Positions 41,471 to 50,136 of a stretch of DNA of 64,000 bases are shown piece after piece. The notes beneath the pieces are model-generated. The model was given only the letters and a program-made list of their open reading frames with translations, ran no database searches and was not told the origin of the DNA. The position numbers and the translations under genes are program-made. Position 1 is the first letter of the stretch. Each line of letters begins with the position of its first letter. The DNA comes from Persicitalea sp964500445 (GTDB lineage: Bacteria > Bacteroidota > Bacteroidia > Cytophagales > Spirosomataceae): NCBI GenBank assembly GCA_964500445.1, contig CAZCOG010000001.1:124001-188000 (forward strand). Direction: 5' to 3'.

Positions 41471-43045
41471 TTAGTTATAGTAGGGAACCGGTTCTTTACC
41501 CAGCTCAGGGTCCTGGACGATTTCGCCGGCAGGAATGGGCAGGTACATCTTGTCTTCGGTGAAATTGGTGATGTAGTTGGCCCCGGTGACGGTACCCCGG
41601 TTCTGCTTTTCGATGATGGATTTTGCCTTGGCATAACCCTGGCGCTGGATGTCGTACCAGTAGTCGCCTTCAAAGGCAAATTCTACCCGGCGCTCGTGCA
41701 GAATATCATCAAGCGTAAAAGAGGTACGCGCAGGCAGACCGGCCCGGCTGCGCACCCTGTTCAGGGCTTCAAGCGCCTTGGTATCGGTAGTAGAGGCAGA
41801 AGTACCCAAAGTGGCTTCGGCATAAATCAGCAGAATATCCGCATAGCGTAGCAGCACCACATTATTACCCGAATTTTGCCCCAGCACCGGCTCGCCGCCG
41901 AAGCTTTTGCCCGGCCCGGCAAAGTACTTGGCAATGTTGGAACGCGTGGCGTTCATACTACCGCCATCTGCGGCAGGCTGAATGGTATCATAGCGGAACC
42001 CGTTGGCCATAAACTCGTTGTACTTGGGCGCATTCACGCGCTGAGGCTTCCAGTTTAGGTTGGTCCAGCCGTGTTCCATCACCGACCATTTCCGGCGCAA
42101 ATCGCCAAACTCATACTCCTGCAGAATGTCGAGCGTAGGAATATACATCTCCCAGGCATCGGCTTCGGCCGTACGCAGGGCACCCGCACCCCGGTCAGGG
42201 TTTTTGATATTGCCCGTTCCCCAGGGGTCCTGCGCAAACTGGTGCTGGATGGAAAACAGCGATTCCGAATTGTTGTCCATGCTCATTTTAGTGAACATAC
42301 CGTTGTAGTCGCTCACCAGGCTGTACTTACCCGAGTTGATTACTTCTTCCGCTTTCAACTTAGCGTTGGCATAATCCTTAGTATACAGGTATAACTTTGC
42401 CATCATACCCTTAGCCGAGTACTTCGTCACGCGGCCCGGCACGTCGTTTTCGGGCAGGCCTGCTTCGGCCATTTTCAGGTCTTCCAGGGCAAAGCGCAGC
42501 ACATCTTTTTGCAAATAGCGCGGAATGTTGAAGTTGCCCGACAGGGCCGTTTCGCCCGGATCGGTGATGATGGGGGCCGCTCCCCAGGTACGTCCGATAT
42601 AGAAGTAGATCATCCCCCGGATGAAGTGGCACTCCGCGATGGCAGGGTCGAGGTAGGCGGCTCCTCCTCCAGCGGCTTTCTTTTCCTCAAAGGTTTTGAT
42701 CATCACGTTGGCATAGCCGATGATTTTATAGAATGCCCCCCAGGCCGCCCCGATGCGGTCGGAAGCCGACGAAACCGTAAAGTTCAGGTATTCGACGTCG
42801 GTGTAGGTAAACATGTTTCCACCCATAACATCGCCGATGGCATCCTGAGCGCGGCTTTCATAGTTGCGCCAGGGCAGGCCGCTGTACAGCGTACTGGTAG
42901 CACCCCGTACTTCTTCGGCGTTGTTATAGTAGTTTCCGGTGGTAGTTCCCGACAGTGAAGGCCGGTCGATGAAGTCTTCCTTGCAGGAAGCCGAAGCCAG
43001 CAGCAGCACCGGTAAAATCAGGGCAGTGAACGGTTTGAGTTTCAT
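41471..43045 (-). CDS. SusD/RagB family glycan-binding lipoprotein
   Basis: 524 residues. The signal ends in a lipobox (LLLASASC, Cys at about 21) followed by KEDFIDRPSLSG. SusD N-terminal and TPR regions are clear: 'NYYNNAEEVRGATSTLYSGLPW', 'CHFIRGMIYFYIGRTWGAAPIIT', 'RVTKYSAKGMMAKLYLYTKDYANAKLKAEEVINSGKYSLV'. The C-terminal SusD block is 'VVLLRYADILLIYAEATLG', 'ALNRVRSRAGLP', 'DILHERRVEFAFEGDYWYDIQRQGYA' and 'KMYLPIPAGEIVQDPELG'. SusD caps the SusC barrel and captures oligosaccharides at the cell surface. The gene follows susC by 74 bases. Confidence 0.96.
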   Translation of the reverse strand: MKLKPFTALILPVLLLASASCKEDFIDRPSLSGTTTGNYYNNAEEVRGATSTLYSGLPWRNYESRAQDAIGDVMGGNMFTYTDVEYLNFTVSSASDRIGAAWGAFYKIIGYANVMIKTFEEKKAAGGGAAYLDPAIAECHFIRGMIYFYIGRTWGAAPIITDPGETALSGNFNIPRYLQKDVLRFALEDLKMAEAGLPENDVPGRVTKYSAKGMMAKLYLYTKDYANAKLKAEEVINSGKYSLVSDYNGMFTKMSMDNNSESLFSIQHQFAQDPWGTGNIKNPDRGAGALRTAEADAWEMYIPTLDILQEYEFGDLRRKWSVMEHGWTNLNWKPQRVNAPKYNEFMANGFRYDTIQPAADGGSMNATRSNIAKYFAGPGKSFGGEPVLGQNSGNNVVLLRYADILLIYAEATLGTSASTTDTKALEALNRVRSRAGLPARTSFTLDDILHERRVEFAFEGDYWYDIQRQGYAKAKSIIEKQNRGTVTGANYITNFTEDKMYLPIPAGEIVQDPELGKEPVPYYN

Positions 43046-43119
43046 TTTTATTTTATTTAAAATCAGTTTTTAAATCTTTCCTTTTTCCAAAATCTCACGA
43101 TAAAGCCACTGGCTATATC

Positions 43120-46100
43120 TTAGAATTGCAGATTGGCACCCACGGTAAAGGTGCGGGGGTTGGGGTAGTGGCCCGTATCCACATTCATCAGCTTGATGCT
43201 GTTGTTGAAAGATCCGATTTCAGGATCATAGCCCGAGTAGTTTGTAAAGGTTTTCAGGTTCTGAATCGAGCCATATATCCGCACCGTACCAAGTTTTACC
43301 TTACTCAGTACCTTGGCGGGCAGTCGATAACCCAGCGTGATGTTCTGGATCCGGGCGTAGGACGCATCCTCCACATAACGGTCCGACATGGCGGTGTTGT
43401 TCTTGTTCGTATTGGTGAATCTGGGGAGAGCACCGTCCACATTTTCCTCGGTATAACGATCCGTCACGGTGTTCATCTGATTGGTGTAGGCATTATTCAG
43501 CCCTTCCAGTTGCCAGCGCAGGAAATTGAAGGCCTTGGCCCCCTGACTGCCTTGCAGGAACAGCGAGAAATCGAAACCACCGTAGTTGAACGAATTGGTC
43601 AAGCCCCAGCTGAATTTGGGCAGCGGGCTACCGATGAAAGTATAGTCCTGCGCGTCGATTTTGTTATCGCCGTTGATGTCCTTGAAGCGAATATCACCCA
43701 GCCAGGTTTCGCTCTCGTTTACGTTGTAGCCAAACTGGGGCAGGCTGTTGTCCAGATCTTCCTGCGTACGGAACAGTCCATCCGTTACAAGTCCCCAGAA
43801 CGATCCTACGGGCCGACCGGGCGTCGTGTGCGTGATGAGGTAGTTGTTGTAGTATACCTTGCCATCGAGGGCCGAGGCTGCACTGGCGGCCTGATCGTAG
43901 CTGTTGGTAAATTGCGTAAAGACCAGATTCGTTTTCCACGTAAAGTCACCCTTGCTGATATTCGTCGTGGTGATGCCGATATCCACCCCGGTGTTAGTCA
44001 TTTGTCCGGCGTTGCCTAGCGGTGCTTTCAGATCGTCCCACTGGTCACCTACCCCGATGAGGTTGGGGCCGGTAAGGAAGATAATCATATCTGACGTCAC
44101 TTTTTTGTACACGTCGATCGTAGCGTCGATACGTCCACCCAGGAAGCCCAAATCCAGTCCTACGTTAGAGGTTTTGACCGATTCCCATTTCAGATTAGGA
44201 TTGGGAATACCATTGATCATGTTCGATGAACCAAAGCCCACCGGACCGGAGAAAAACTGTACGGCACCCACGTAAGCGGGGTTCGGTGCACCGCTGGGGA
44301 AGTTCTGGTTACCCACCACGCCGTAGCCCAGGCGCAGTTTGGTAAAATTGAGCACGTTGTTGATGGCTCCCTTCATGAATTTTTCGTTCGAGATCGTCCA
44401 GCCCGCCGACACGCCGGGAAAGTACCCCCAGCGGTTGTTGGGCCCGAAGTTGGATGATCCATCGGCCCGGAAACTAGCCGAAAGTGAGAAACGCTCGTCG
44501 TAGGTGTAGTTGGCGCGGGCAAAGTACGATTCCATCGCCCATTGGCCTTTGCCGCCGCTCAGTCCCCAGGTAGTTTGGTCGGCACTACCTGTGTTGAGAT
44601 CAAAAATATTGGCTTGCAAATCAACCTTGGTACCTGAGATGCCTTGGTAGTAGGAGTTCTGCGCCTGGTGTCCCAGCGTAGCCTGAATACCGTGTTTCTT
44701 GAAGTACTTATTGTAGCTCAGATAATTGGTCAGCGACCAGTAGTAGCTATCCGAGCGCGAGTCGATCAGCTTGCTGCGGAAGGAAGTACCACCCACGTTG
44801 CCCGCTTTCTGGAAAGCTTCGTTATTGTTTTGGCCCAGCGAATAGGACAGTTCGTTGCGGAGCGATAGATCTTTCAGTAGTTGAAATTCCGCGTAAAGGC
44901 TTCCAAAGATAGTATTGGTCGTTTTGGTATTGCCCCGGAACTGGCTGTTACCTACCAGGTTGGCGTTGTTATACTGCACGCCGCCTACTGTCTGGCCACC
45001 GCCCCAGGTACCGTCCAGGTTTTTTACGGGTGTCAGCGGGCTGGTCGATGCACCCCACCAGATGGTACCCTCGGCCGCGTCGGCCAGCGAGATATTCTGG
45101 ATGCTGCGTGATACGTTAGCACTCAGGCCCACTTTGGCCCAGCTTTTCAGCTGTGTATCCATGCTGAAACGTGATGAGTACCGCTTGAAATCGGAGCCAA
45201 GCAGAATACCCTTGTTGTCGAAGTAGTTGAGTGAGAGGTAGTAGGTAGTTTTATCCCGTCCGCCCGAAAAACTCAGCTGATGATTATTGATCGTTCCACG
45301 CTGAAACATAGCATCCTGCCAATCGGTACCCGGACCGAGCAATTCGGGGTTTTTGAACTCGTCGGCCACAGGATTACCGATGATTGGCAGCACCTCATTC
45401 TGATAGCGCGCAAAATCGGGTAGTTTCATCAAATCCAGCCGCCGGGCTACTTCCGAAACTCCGGTGTACATCTCGTAACTGATTTTTCCTTCGCCCTGCT
45501 TTCCTTTCTTGGTGGTGATCAAAATAACGCCATTAGCCGCCTGCGAGCCATAGATAGCCTGCGCCGAGGCATCTTTCAATACATCGATGCTTTCGATGTC
45601 GTTGGGATTCAGCATAGCCATTACGCTGTTGCCGGTTTGGCCATCGCCGCCACCCAGGCCCGCGTAGCCCGTGCTCGATGAGGTGTTGCCACCCACGAAG
45701 GGAACGCCGTCGATTACGAAGAGCGGATCGTTGTTGTTGATGGAAGTCACGCCACGCACCTTAACCGAAACACCACCGCCGGGCTGACCGCCGTTGCTCG
45801 TCACAGTGACCCCAGCCGCCTTGCCTTGCAAAAGCTGATCGACGCCCGCTGCCGGAATATCTTTGATATCAGCTGCTTTTACGGTAGTGATGGAAGAGGT
45901 TACGTTCGCCCTTTTAGAAGTACCGTAACCAATCACGACCACTTCGTCGAGGGTGCGGTCAGCGGGTGCCAGTACTACATTGATGGTAGTTCGGCTTCCT
46001 ACTTCTACCTCCTGAGTGGCCATCCCGATAAATGAAAATACCAGCACATTGGCCCCGGCCGGCATATCGATCGAATACTCGCCGTCCACATTGGTCGAAG

Positions 46101-46335
46101 TACCCATTTGCATTCCCTTTACGGATACTGTAGCGCCCGGAAGCGTATTTCCTTTCTCGTCCGATACTACTCCTTTTACCACCGCCTTGGCGTCCGCTGT
46201 CTTTTCAACAGGAGACTTCGTAACCCGGGCCAGTACCAATTGTTTTTTTGCGGGTCTGACTTCGGCCGGGTTCTGGGCGGCCAGACTGAGCCACCCGCCC
46301 AGGATGAGAAATCCCAAAAGCACATGTTTCATCAT
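43120..46335 (-). CDS. SusC/RagA family TonB-linked outer-membrane transporter
   Basis: About 1,071 residues. I use the ATG at 46335 (MMKHVLLGFLILGGWLSLAAQ); the adjacent ATG at 46332 is equally possible, and the frame is open upstream. An extended N-terminal stretch is followed by a CarboxypepD_reg-like domain ('VKGVVSDEKGNTLPGATVSVKGMQMGTSTNVDGEYSIDMPAGANVLVFSFIGM'). The SusC TonB-box-like region and plug follow ('LDEVVVIGYGTSKRANVTSSITTVKAADIKDIPAAGVDQLLQGKAAGVTVTSNGGQPGGGVSVKVRGVTSIN', 'IDVLKDASAQAIYGSQAANGVILITTKKG'). The beta-barrel ends in 'YPNPRTFTVGANLQF'. It imports oligosaccharides with SusD. The two-component genes upstream probably control it. Confidence 0.96.
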   Translation of the reverse strand: MMKHVLLGFLILGGWLSLAAQNPAEVRPAKKQLVLARVTKSPVEKTADAKAVVKGVVSDEKGNTLPGATVSVKGMQMGTSTNVDGEYSIDMPAGANVLVFSFIGMATQEVEVGSRTTINVVLAPADRTLDEVVVIGYGTSKRANVTSSITTVKAADIKDIPAAGVDQLLQGKAAGVTVTSNGGQPGGGVSVKVRGVTSINNNDPLFVIDGVPFVGGNTSSSTGYAGLGGGDGQTGNSVMAMLNPNDIESIDVLKDASAQAIYGSQAANGVILITTKKGKQGEGKISYEMYTGVSEVARRLDLMKLPDFARYQNEVLPIIGNPVADEFKNPELLGPGTDWQDAMFQRGTINNHQLSFSGGRDKTTYYLSLNYFDNKGILLGSDFKRYSSRFSMDTQLKSWAKVGLSANVSRSIQNISLADAAEGTIWWGASTSPLTPVKNLDGTWGGGQTVGGVQYNNANLVGNSQFRGNTKTTNTIFGSLYAEFQLLKDLSLRNELSYSLGQNNNEAFQKAGNVGGTSFRSKLIDSRSDSYYWSLTNYLSYNKYFKKHGIQATLGHQAQNSYYQGISGTKVDLQANIFDLNTGSADQTTWGLSGGKGQWAMESYFARANYTYDERFSLSASFRADGSSNFGPNNRWGYFPGVSAGWTISNEKFMKGAINNVLNFTKLRLGYGVVGNQNFPSGAPNPAYVGAVQFFSGPVGFGSSNMINGIPNPNLKWESVKTSNVGLDLGFLGGRIDATIDVYKKVTSDMIIFLTGPNLIGVGDQWDDLKAPLGNAGQMTNTGVDIGITTTNISKGDFTWKTNLVFTQFTNSYDQAASAASALDGKVYYNNYLITHTTPGRPVGSFWGLVTDGLFRTQEDLDNSLPQFGYNVNESETWLGDIRFKDINGDNKIDAQDYTFIGSPLPKFSWGLTNSFNYGGFDFSLFLQGSQGAKAFNFLRWQLEGLNNAYTNQMNTVTDRYTEENVDGALPRFTNTNKNNTAMSDRYVEDASYARIQNITLGYRLPAKVLSKVKLGTVRIYGSIQNLKTFTNYSGYDPEIGSFNNSIKLMNVDTGHYPNPRTFTVGANLQF

Positions 46336-46423
46336 TATAGGTAGATTAAAGGTTAACTTAAACATTAGAATTGGTGAATAATTTGTTTTTTTGATTTAGA
46401 CTTTGTTGATAACCTTCTGGCAA

Positions 46424-48202
46424 TCAATTTTTTATTGAAGCAGGTTTCAGCAGCTTTTCCATAGGAAGTGAAATCATCACGGATGTTCCCTTGCCGGGTT
46501 CACTCTGCCACATGACCTGCCCACCCAGAAATGCGATGCGGGAATGTATATTAGCGATGCCGTTTCCGGTCAGAGATTCCTGTTCAAAATCAGCACCCTG
46601 TCCGTCGTCGTCCACGCTGATTAGGGTAGTTTCAGCGCTGGTCATCACCTGCACCGTCACGGTTTGGGCGTGGGCATGTTTGAGCGCATTGTTGAGCAGT
46701 TCCTGTACTACCCGGTAGAGCATGACGGAAGCTTCGTTGCCCAGCGGCGGCATCTCCCCGTAATGTTCCAGAATGAGTTCCGTTTCGTTGACGAGATTTA
46801 ACTTTTGCACCAAATCTTCCAAGGCGGGAATGAACCCAAAGGTCGAGAGCGAATAGGGACGCAAATTGTTGGAGATCAACCGGGTTTCGGTACAGGCTTC
46901 ATCCAGAAATTGATTCAATGGTTCTTTGACACTTAATGGTAGTTGCTCCTGATGCGCCTCGACAAATAGTTTGATGCGGGATAATTGAATTCCCAACCCA
47001 TCGTGCAGGTCACGGGCAATACGGCTGCGTTCACCTTCCTGTCCTTCGATCATGGCGCGTAACGATTTCAGCTCCAATTCCCGGATTTGCTGTTGCGCGA
47101 TTACCGTTTCCTGATGCGCAATCAGTTTTTGCTGGCGGCGCAGAAATACCAAAACCCCTACACCCAGTACACTGATGATCAAACCAATAATCAACATTGT
47201 ATTGATCGCTCGCTGACTCCGGTTCTGTTCTTCCACTAATTGCTTCTCGACCGCCAGGTTTTTAATCTGGCTTTCATACTCCTTCAGGCGAATACTCTTG
47301 GTCTGCTCGGACGTATTGAAACGGTTGGCATAATCGAGGGTTAGTACGGAGGCCCGGTAGGCATTTTCGTAGTCGCCCAGCTGCGCATAACTATCAGCGC
47401 TGTGTCGGGACAATTCCCGGAGCATCGACAAATCGTTTTCTGTTTTAGCAATATCCAGACTCTTTTTATAAGAGTCGATGGCCTCCTGAGACTCATTCCT
47501 GAATTGATGCACCAATCCCAGATAAAAGTGATTGAGGGCAATGAGCCAGTTGATTTTCAGCGAACTAGCAATCTTTAAGCTCCGGTTGGCAAAATATTCG
47601 GCGGAATCCGGTTTTTTAACTCTCGAATAAGTATTCGCCAGCAAATTCAGGGCGTATGCCTGCGACTGGGGCTGCTTGTACTGCGCGCTTAACCGTTCCG
47701 TTTCGCGCAATTGCGTAATCAGATTTTCGGGTAAAGGTTCTTTCTTCTGGGCGATATTGGCCAGTCCCAGCCGACTCTCGATTACTTTGGGAATATTTGC
47801 AACCCGCGCAAAGTAGTCCTGAGCTTTCCTGAGGTAGTTTTCAGCTGTTCCCTGCATGAAATAATCGTGAGCGTAGTAATCCCCGATCACGATATATTCG
47901 CTATAATATCCCAGCGAATCCCCTTGCAAGCCATAATAGTGCAAGCCTTTGAAGTAAGCATCCAGAGAATGTTTGTTATACCCATATTGCTGGTGATACA
48001 GTTGCCCCAGGTAATCGTACGAAAGGGCTACCTGACCATATTCCTTCTTTTGAGTCAACTGGCTGATTTGTTGTTTGATACTATCGACTGCGGCCAGCTC
48101 ACCCATAGACATTTCAGGCTGGCATTCAGCATTTGACCCCAGCAGGATCAATGAAAAAAACCAGAGTAACCATAGCGAATCATGCCGGGAAGCAAGTTTC
48201 AT
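46424..48202 (-). CDS. TPR-containing sensor histidine kinase (NarL/HisKA_3 type)
   Basis: 592 residues. Signal or first membrane segment at about 10-27; periplasmic TPR-like repeats from about 40 to 300 ('ALSYDYLGQLYHQQYGYNKHSLDAYFKGLHYY', 'LNHFYLGLVHQFRNESQEAIDSYKKSLDIAK'). A coiled coil and one membrane helix (about 333-355) follow. The HisKA_3 dimerisation helix carries phospho-acceptor His 400 in 'ERSRIARDLHDGLG', and HATPase_c has 'QELLNNALKHAHA' (N box), 'VDDDGQGAD' and 'GNGIANIHSRIAFLGGQV'. It would phosphorylate the response regulator whose gene ends 30 bases upstream. Placement directly before susC suggests sensing of a glycan-derived signal. Confidence 0.93.
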   Translation of the reverse strand: MKLASRHDSLWLLWFFSLILLGSNAECQPEMSMGELAAVDSIKQQISQLTQKKEYGQVALSYDYLGQLYHQQYGYNKHSLDAYFKGLHYYGLQGDSLGYYSEYIVIGDYYAHDYFMQGTAENYLRKAQDYFARVANIPKVIESRLGLANIAQKKEPLPENLITQLRETERLSAQYKQPQSQAYALNLLANTYSRVKKPDSAEYFANRSLKIASSLKINWLIALNHFYLGLVHQFRNESQEAIDSYKKSLDIAKTENDLSMLRELSRHSADSYAQLGDYENAYRASVLTLDYANRFNTSEQTKSIRLKEYESQIKNLAVEKQLVEEQNRSQRAINTMLIIGLIISVLGVGVLVFLRRQQKLIAHQETVIAQQQIRELELKSLRAMIEGQEGERSRIARDLHDGLGIQLSRIKLFVEAHQEQLPLSVKEPLNQFLDEACTETRLISNNLRPYSLSTFGFIPALEDLVQKLNLVNETELILEHYGEMPPLGNEASVMLYRVVQELLNNALKHAHAQTVTVQVMTSAETTLISVDDDGQGADFEQESLTGNGIANIHSRIAFLGGQVMWQSEPGKGTSVMISLPMEKLLKPASIKN

Positions 48203-48232
48203 TCAGTTATTTAATTCTACTCGTAATGCTGA

Positions 48233-48880
48233 TCACGCAATCAAATGCAGTTCCATGGCAGTTTTAACCAAAAGAGCCGTGTTCGGAACCTCAAATTTCA
48301 TAAGCAGGCTACTCCGATGAAACTCTACTGCCTTGGCACTCACAAACATCTGAGCGGCCATTTGCTGTGTAGTAAACCCCTGCGCTATGAGTGCCAGTAC
48401 TTCCGATTCCCGGGGCGTAAGATTTGGTTTCAACGCAACTCCAGCCGCCGATTTACGGCTTCGGGGTTCGTCGTTGAGCAAAATATGTGTGATCGTTTCG
48501 TTGAAGTACTGCTTTTCCTGATAAACCGCTCTGATCGCCTGAAGCAATTCTACTTTGGTAGTGTTCTTCAACAAATACCCCTTAGCACCTTTTTTTACAA
48601 CCCGTTTTATCAGACTGGCATCGTCGTGCATCGTCAGAGCTATGACCTTTGTAGATGGGTAAGTTTGGGTAATATATTCACACAAACCCAACCCTGCCTC
48701 AATCTGTGGGAACGAGATATCCAGCAGAACTACATCGGTTTTGGTTTTACTTAATCGATCCATCACTGATTCCACCGTGTAGCACCGTTCTCTCACCTCG
48801 ATATCCTCCGACCCCGAAATGAGCGACTCTATGCCTTCGACAAATACATTATGGTCATCGGCTATTAGGACGCGTATCAT
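48233..48880 (-). CDS. NarL/FixJ-type response regulator
   Basis: 215 residues. The receiver domain (1-120) has Asp 8/9, phospho-acceptor D54 in 'DVVLLDISFPQ', T83 in 'VIALTMHDD' and K105 in 'GAKGYLLKN'. A LuxR-type DNA-binding domain follows at about 154-212: 'LTPRESEVLALIAQGFTTQQMAAQMFVSAKAVEFHRSSLLMKF', with the usual recognition-helix pattern. It works as the cytosolic partner of the adjacent TPR histidine kinase and probably regulates the SusCD operon that follows. It is first in the predicted RR-HK unit, with a 257-base gap upstream. Confidence 0.95.
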   Translation of the reverse strand: MIRVLIADDHNVFVEGIESLISGSEDIEVRERCYTVESVMDRLSKTKTDVVLLDISFPQIEAGLGLCEYITQTYPSTKVIALTMHDDASLIKRVVKKGAKGYLLKNTTKVELLQAIRAVYQEKQYFNETITHILLNDEPRSRKSAAGVALKPNLTPRESEVLALIAQGFTTQQMAAQMFVSAKAVEFHRSSLLMKFEVPNTALLVKTAMELHLIA

Positions 48881-49025
48881 GGTTATTCTTTCGGTGATCA
48901 GAGGCGATATAAAACCAAAGCTATGTGGAAACCTAAGCAGTAATAATTAGCTTTTTCCACGTTTCGTTTTAAAAAATTGAATTTTGTGTAGCAAAAGTAG
49001 GATTTAATAAAACAGTAATGCCATA

Positions 49026-49062
49026 GTGAAAACCCTAAACTTTGGGTGGTTAGGGTTTTCAC
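49026..49062. terminator. 13-bp perfect hairpin downstream of galU
   Basis: gtgaaaaccctaa (49026-49038) and ttagggttttcac (49050-49062) are exact inverted repeats with an 11-base loop. It lies about 75 bases past the galU stop on the minus strand and upstream of the response regulator. There is no clean T-run next to it, so it could be a terminator or an operator. Confidence 0.55.
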
Positions 49063-49137
49063 TAAGTACATACACTGTCTGGCCAAGAGGGTGCCGGAAA
49101 GGGACGGGAGAGAGAAAGCTACTAAAGTCTTACTAAC

Positions 49138-50001
49138 TTATTTCGCCAGAATTTCCATCAAAAACTCCCGAAACGGCCCCGCAAATTCTTTACGTTTCAA
49201 GGCAAAGGCAACGGTCGTTTTCAGGAAATCCAGCTTATTGCCAATGTCGTGGCGCTGGCCTTCAATGCGGTGAGCGTAGATGTTCTCGCGGCGTAGCAGT
49301 AACAGGAGAGAGTCGGTGAGCTGAATTTCGCCGCCTTTACCTTTTGGTGTTTTCTCGATAGTTTGAAAAATGTCGGGAGTCAAAATGTAACGCCCCGCAA
49401 TGGCAAGATTGGAAGGGGCCGTACCAACGGCGGGTTTCTCGATCAGAGTCTTTAATTCCAGAATTATGTCGCTTAGGGCATCTCCGCCCACAATTCCGTA
49501 GCGGTCCACCTTGTCAGCGGGGACTTCTTCCACCGCAATCACCGAGCCACCATATTGCTCGTAGGTATCCATCAATTGCTGCGTAACCGGAATGACCGAA
49601 TCCATAATCGTATCCCCCAGTAGCACGGCAAAGGGCTCGTCACCTACATGATGACGGGCATAATGAATAGCGTCGCCCAGACCGTTGGCTTCCTTTTGGC
49701 GCACAAAATGGATATTGGCCATATCAGCCAGACGGCGCATTTCGGTATGCCAGGCCTGATCTTCTTTTTCTTCCAGACGAGCTTCCAGTTCAAAGTTGCG
49801 GTCGAAATGATCTTCAATGGCCCGTTTCCCTTTACCGGAAATAATCAAAATATCCTCGATACCCGAATCTACCGCTTCCTGCACGACGTATTGAATCGTT
49901 GGGATGTCGATGATGGGCAACATTTCTTTGGGCATGGACTTCGTTGCGGGCAAAAAGCGGGTACCTAGTCCGGCAGCGGGAATAACAGCTTTACGAATCA
50001 T
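49138..50001 (-). CDS. galU: UTP-glucose-1-phosphate uridylyltransferase
   Basis: 287 residues from the ATG at 50001, which gives the canonical start MIRKAVIPAAGLGTRFLPATKSMPKEMLPIID; an open extension upstream only translates intergenic heptad repeats. Nucleotidyltransferase signature GLGTRFLPATK (11-21), 'YVVQEAVDSGIEDILIISGKGKRAIEDHFD', 'RQKEANGLGDAIHYARHHVGDEPFAVLLGDTIMD' (metal Asp), and 'AIAGRYILTPDIFQTIEKTPKGKGGEIQLTDSL' are present. It makes UDP-glucose from UTP and glucose-1-phosphate. It follows a glucuronokinase-like gene by 135 bases on the same strand, which raises the possibility that it also accepts glucuronate-1-phosphate. Confidence 0.95.
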   Translation of the reverse strand: MIRKAVIPAAGLGTRFLPATKSMPKEMLPIIDIPTIQYVVQEAVDSGIEDILIISGKGKRAIEDHFDRNFELEARLEEKEDQAWHTEMRRLADMANIHFVRQKEANGLGDAIHYARHHVGDEPFAVLLGDTIMDSVIPVTQQLMDTYEQYGGSVIAVEEVPADKVDRYGIVGGDALSDIILELKTLIEKPAVGTAPSNLAIAGRYILTPDIFQTIEKTPKGKGGEIQLTDSLLLLLRRENIYAHRIEGQRHDIGNKLDFLKTTVAFALKRKEFAGPFREFLMEILAK

Positions 50002-50007
50002 TATTTT

Positions 50008-50038
50008 GGCGATCGGCCATCGGCTCTCGGCTTCCGGC
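50008..50038. repeat. Degenerate GGC heptad repeat (left arm of an inverted pair)
   Basis: GGCGATC GGCCATC GGCTCTC GGCTTCC GGC, five GGC triplets in perfect 7-base phase, directly upstream of galU. A similar array on the opposite strand begins 63 bases further right. Confidence 0.75.
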
Positions 50039-50101
50039 TTTTGATTTATAATTAAATTAAAAGTATTCGTGGCGTACAAACGCTCGCAATGACAAACACA
50101 A

Positions 50102-50135
50102 GCCACCGACCGCCAACGGCCGAAAGCCATCAGCC
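50102..50135. repeat. Degenerate GGC heptad repeat on the opposite strand (right arm)
   Basis: Read on the minus strand: GGCTGAT GGCTTTC GGCCGTT GGCGGTC GGTGGC. It stops one base before the GHMP kinase stop codon. With the left array it frames an AT-rich core and a short word resembling dispersed 'cgctcgcaatgac' repeats at 50081-50093. Confidence 0.7.
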
Positions 50136-50136
50136 T

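Noticed and set aside
50002..50130. Upstream start for galU at 50130
   Set aside because: The extension translates heptad repeats and AT-rich intergenic sequence; the canonical GalU start is at 50001.
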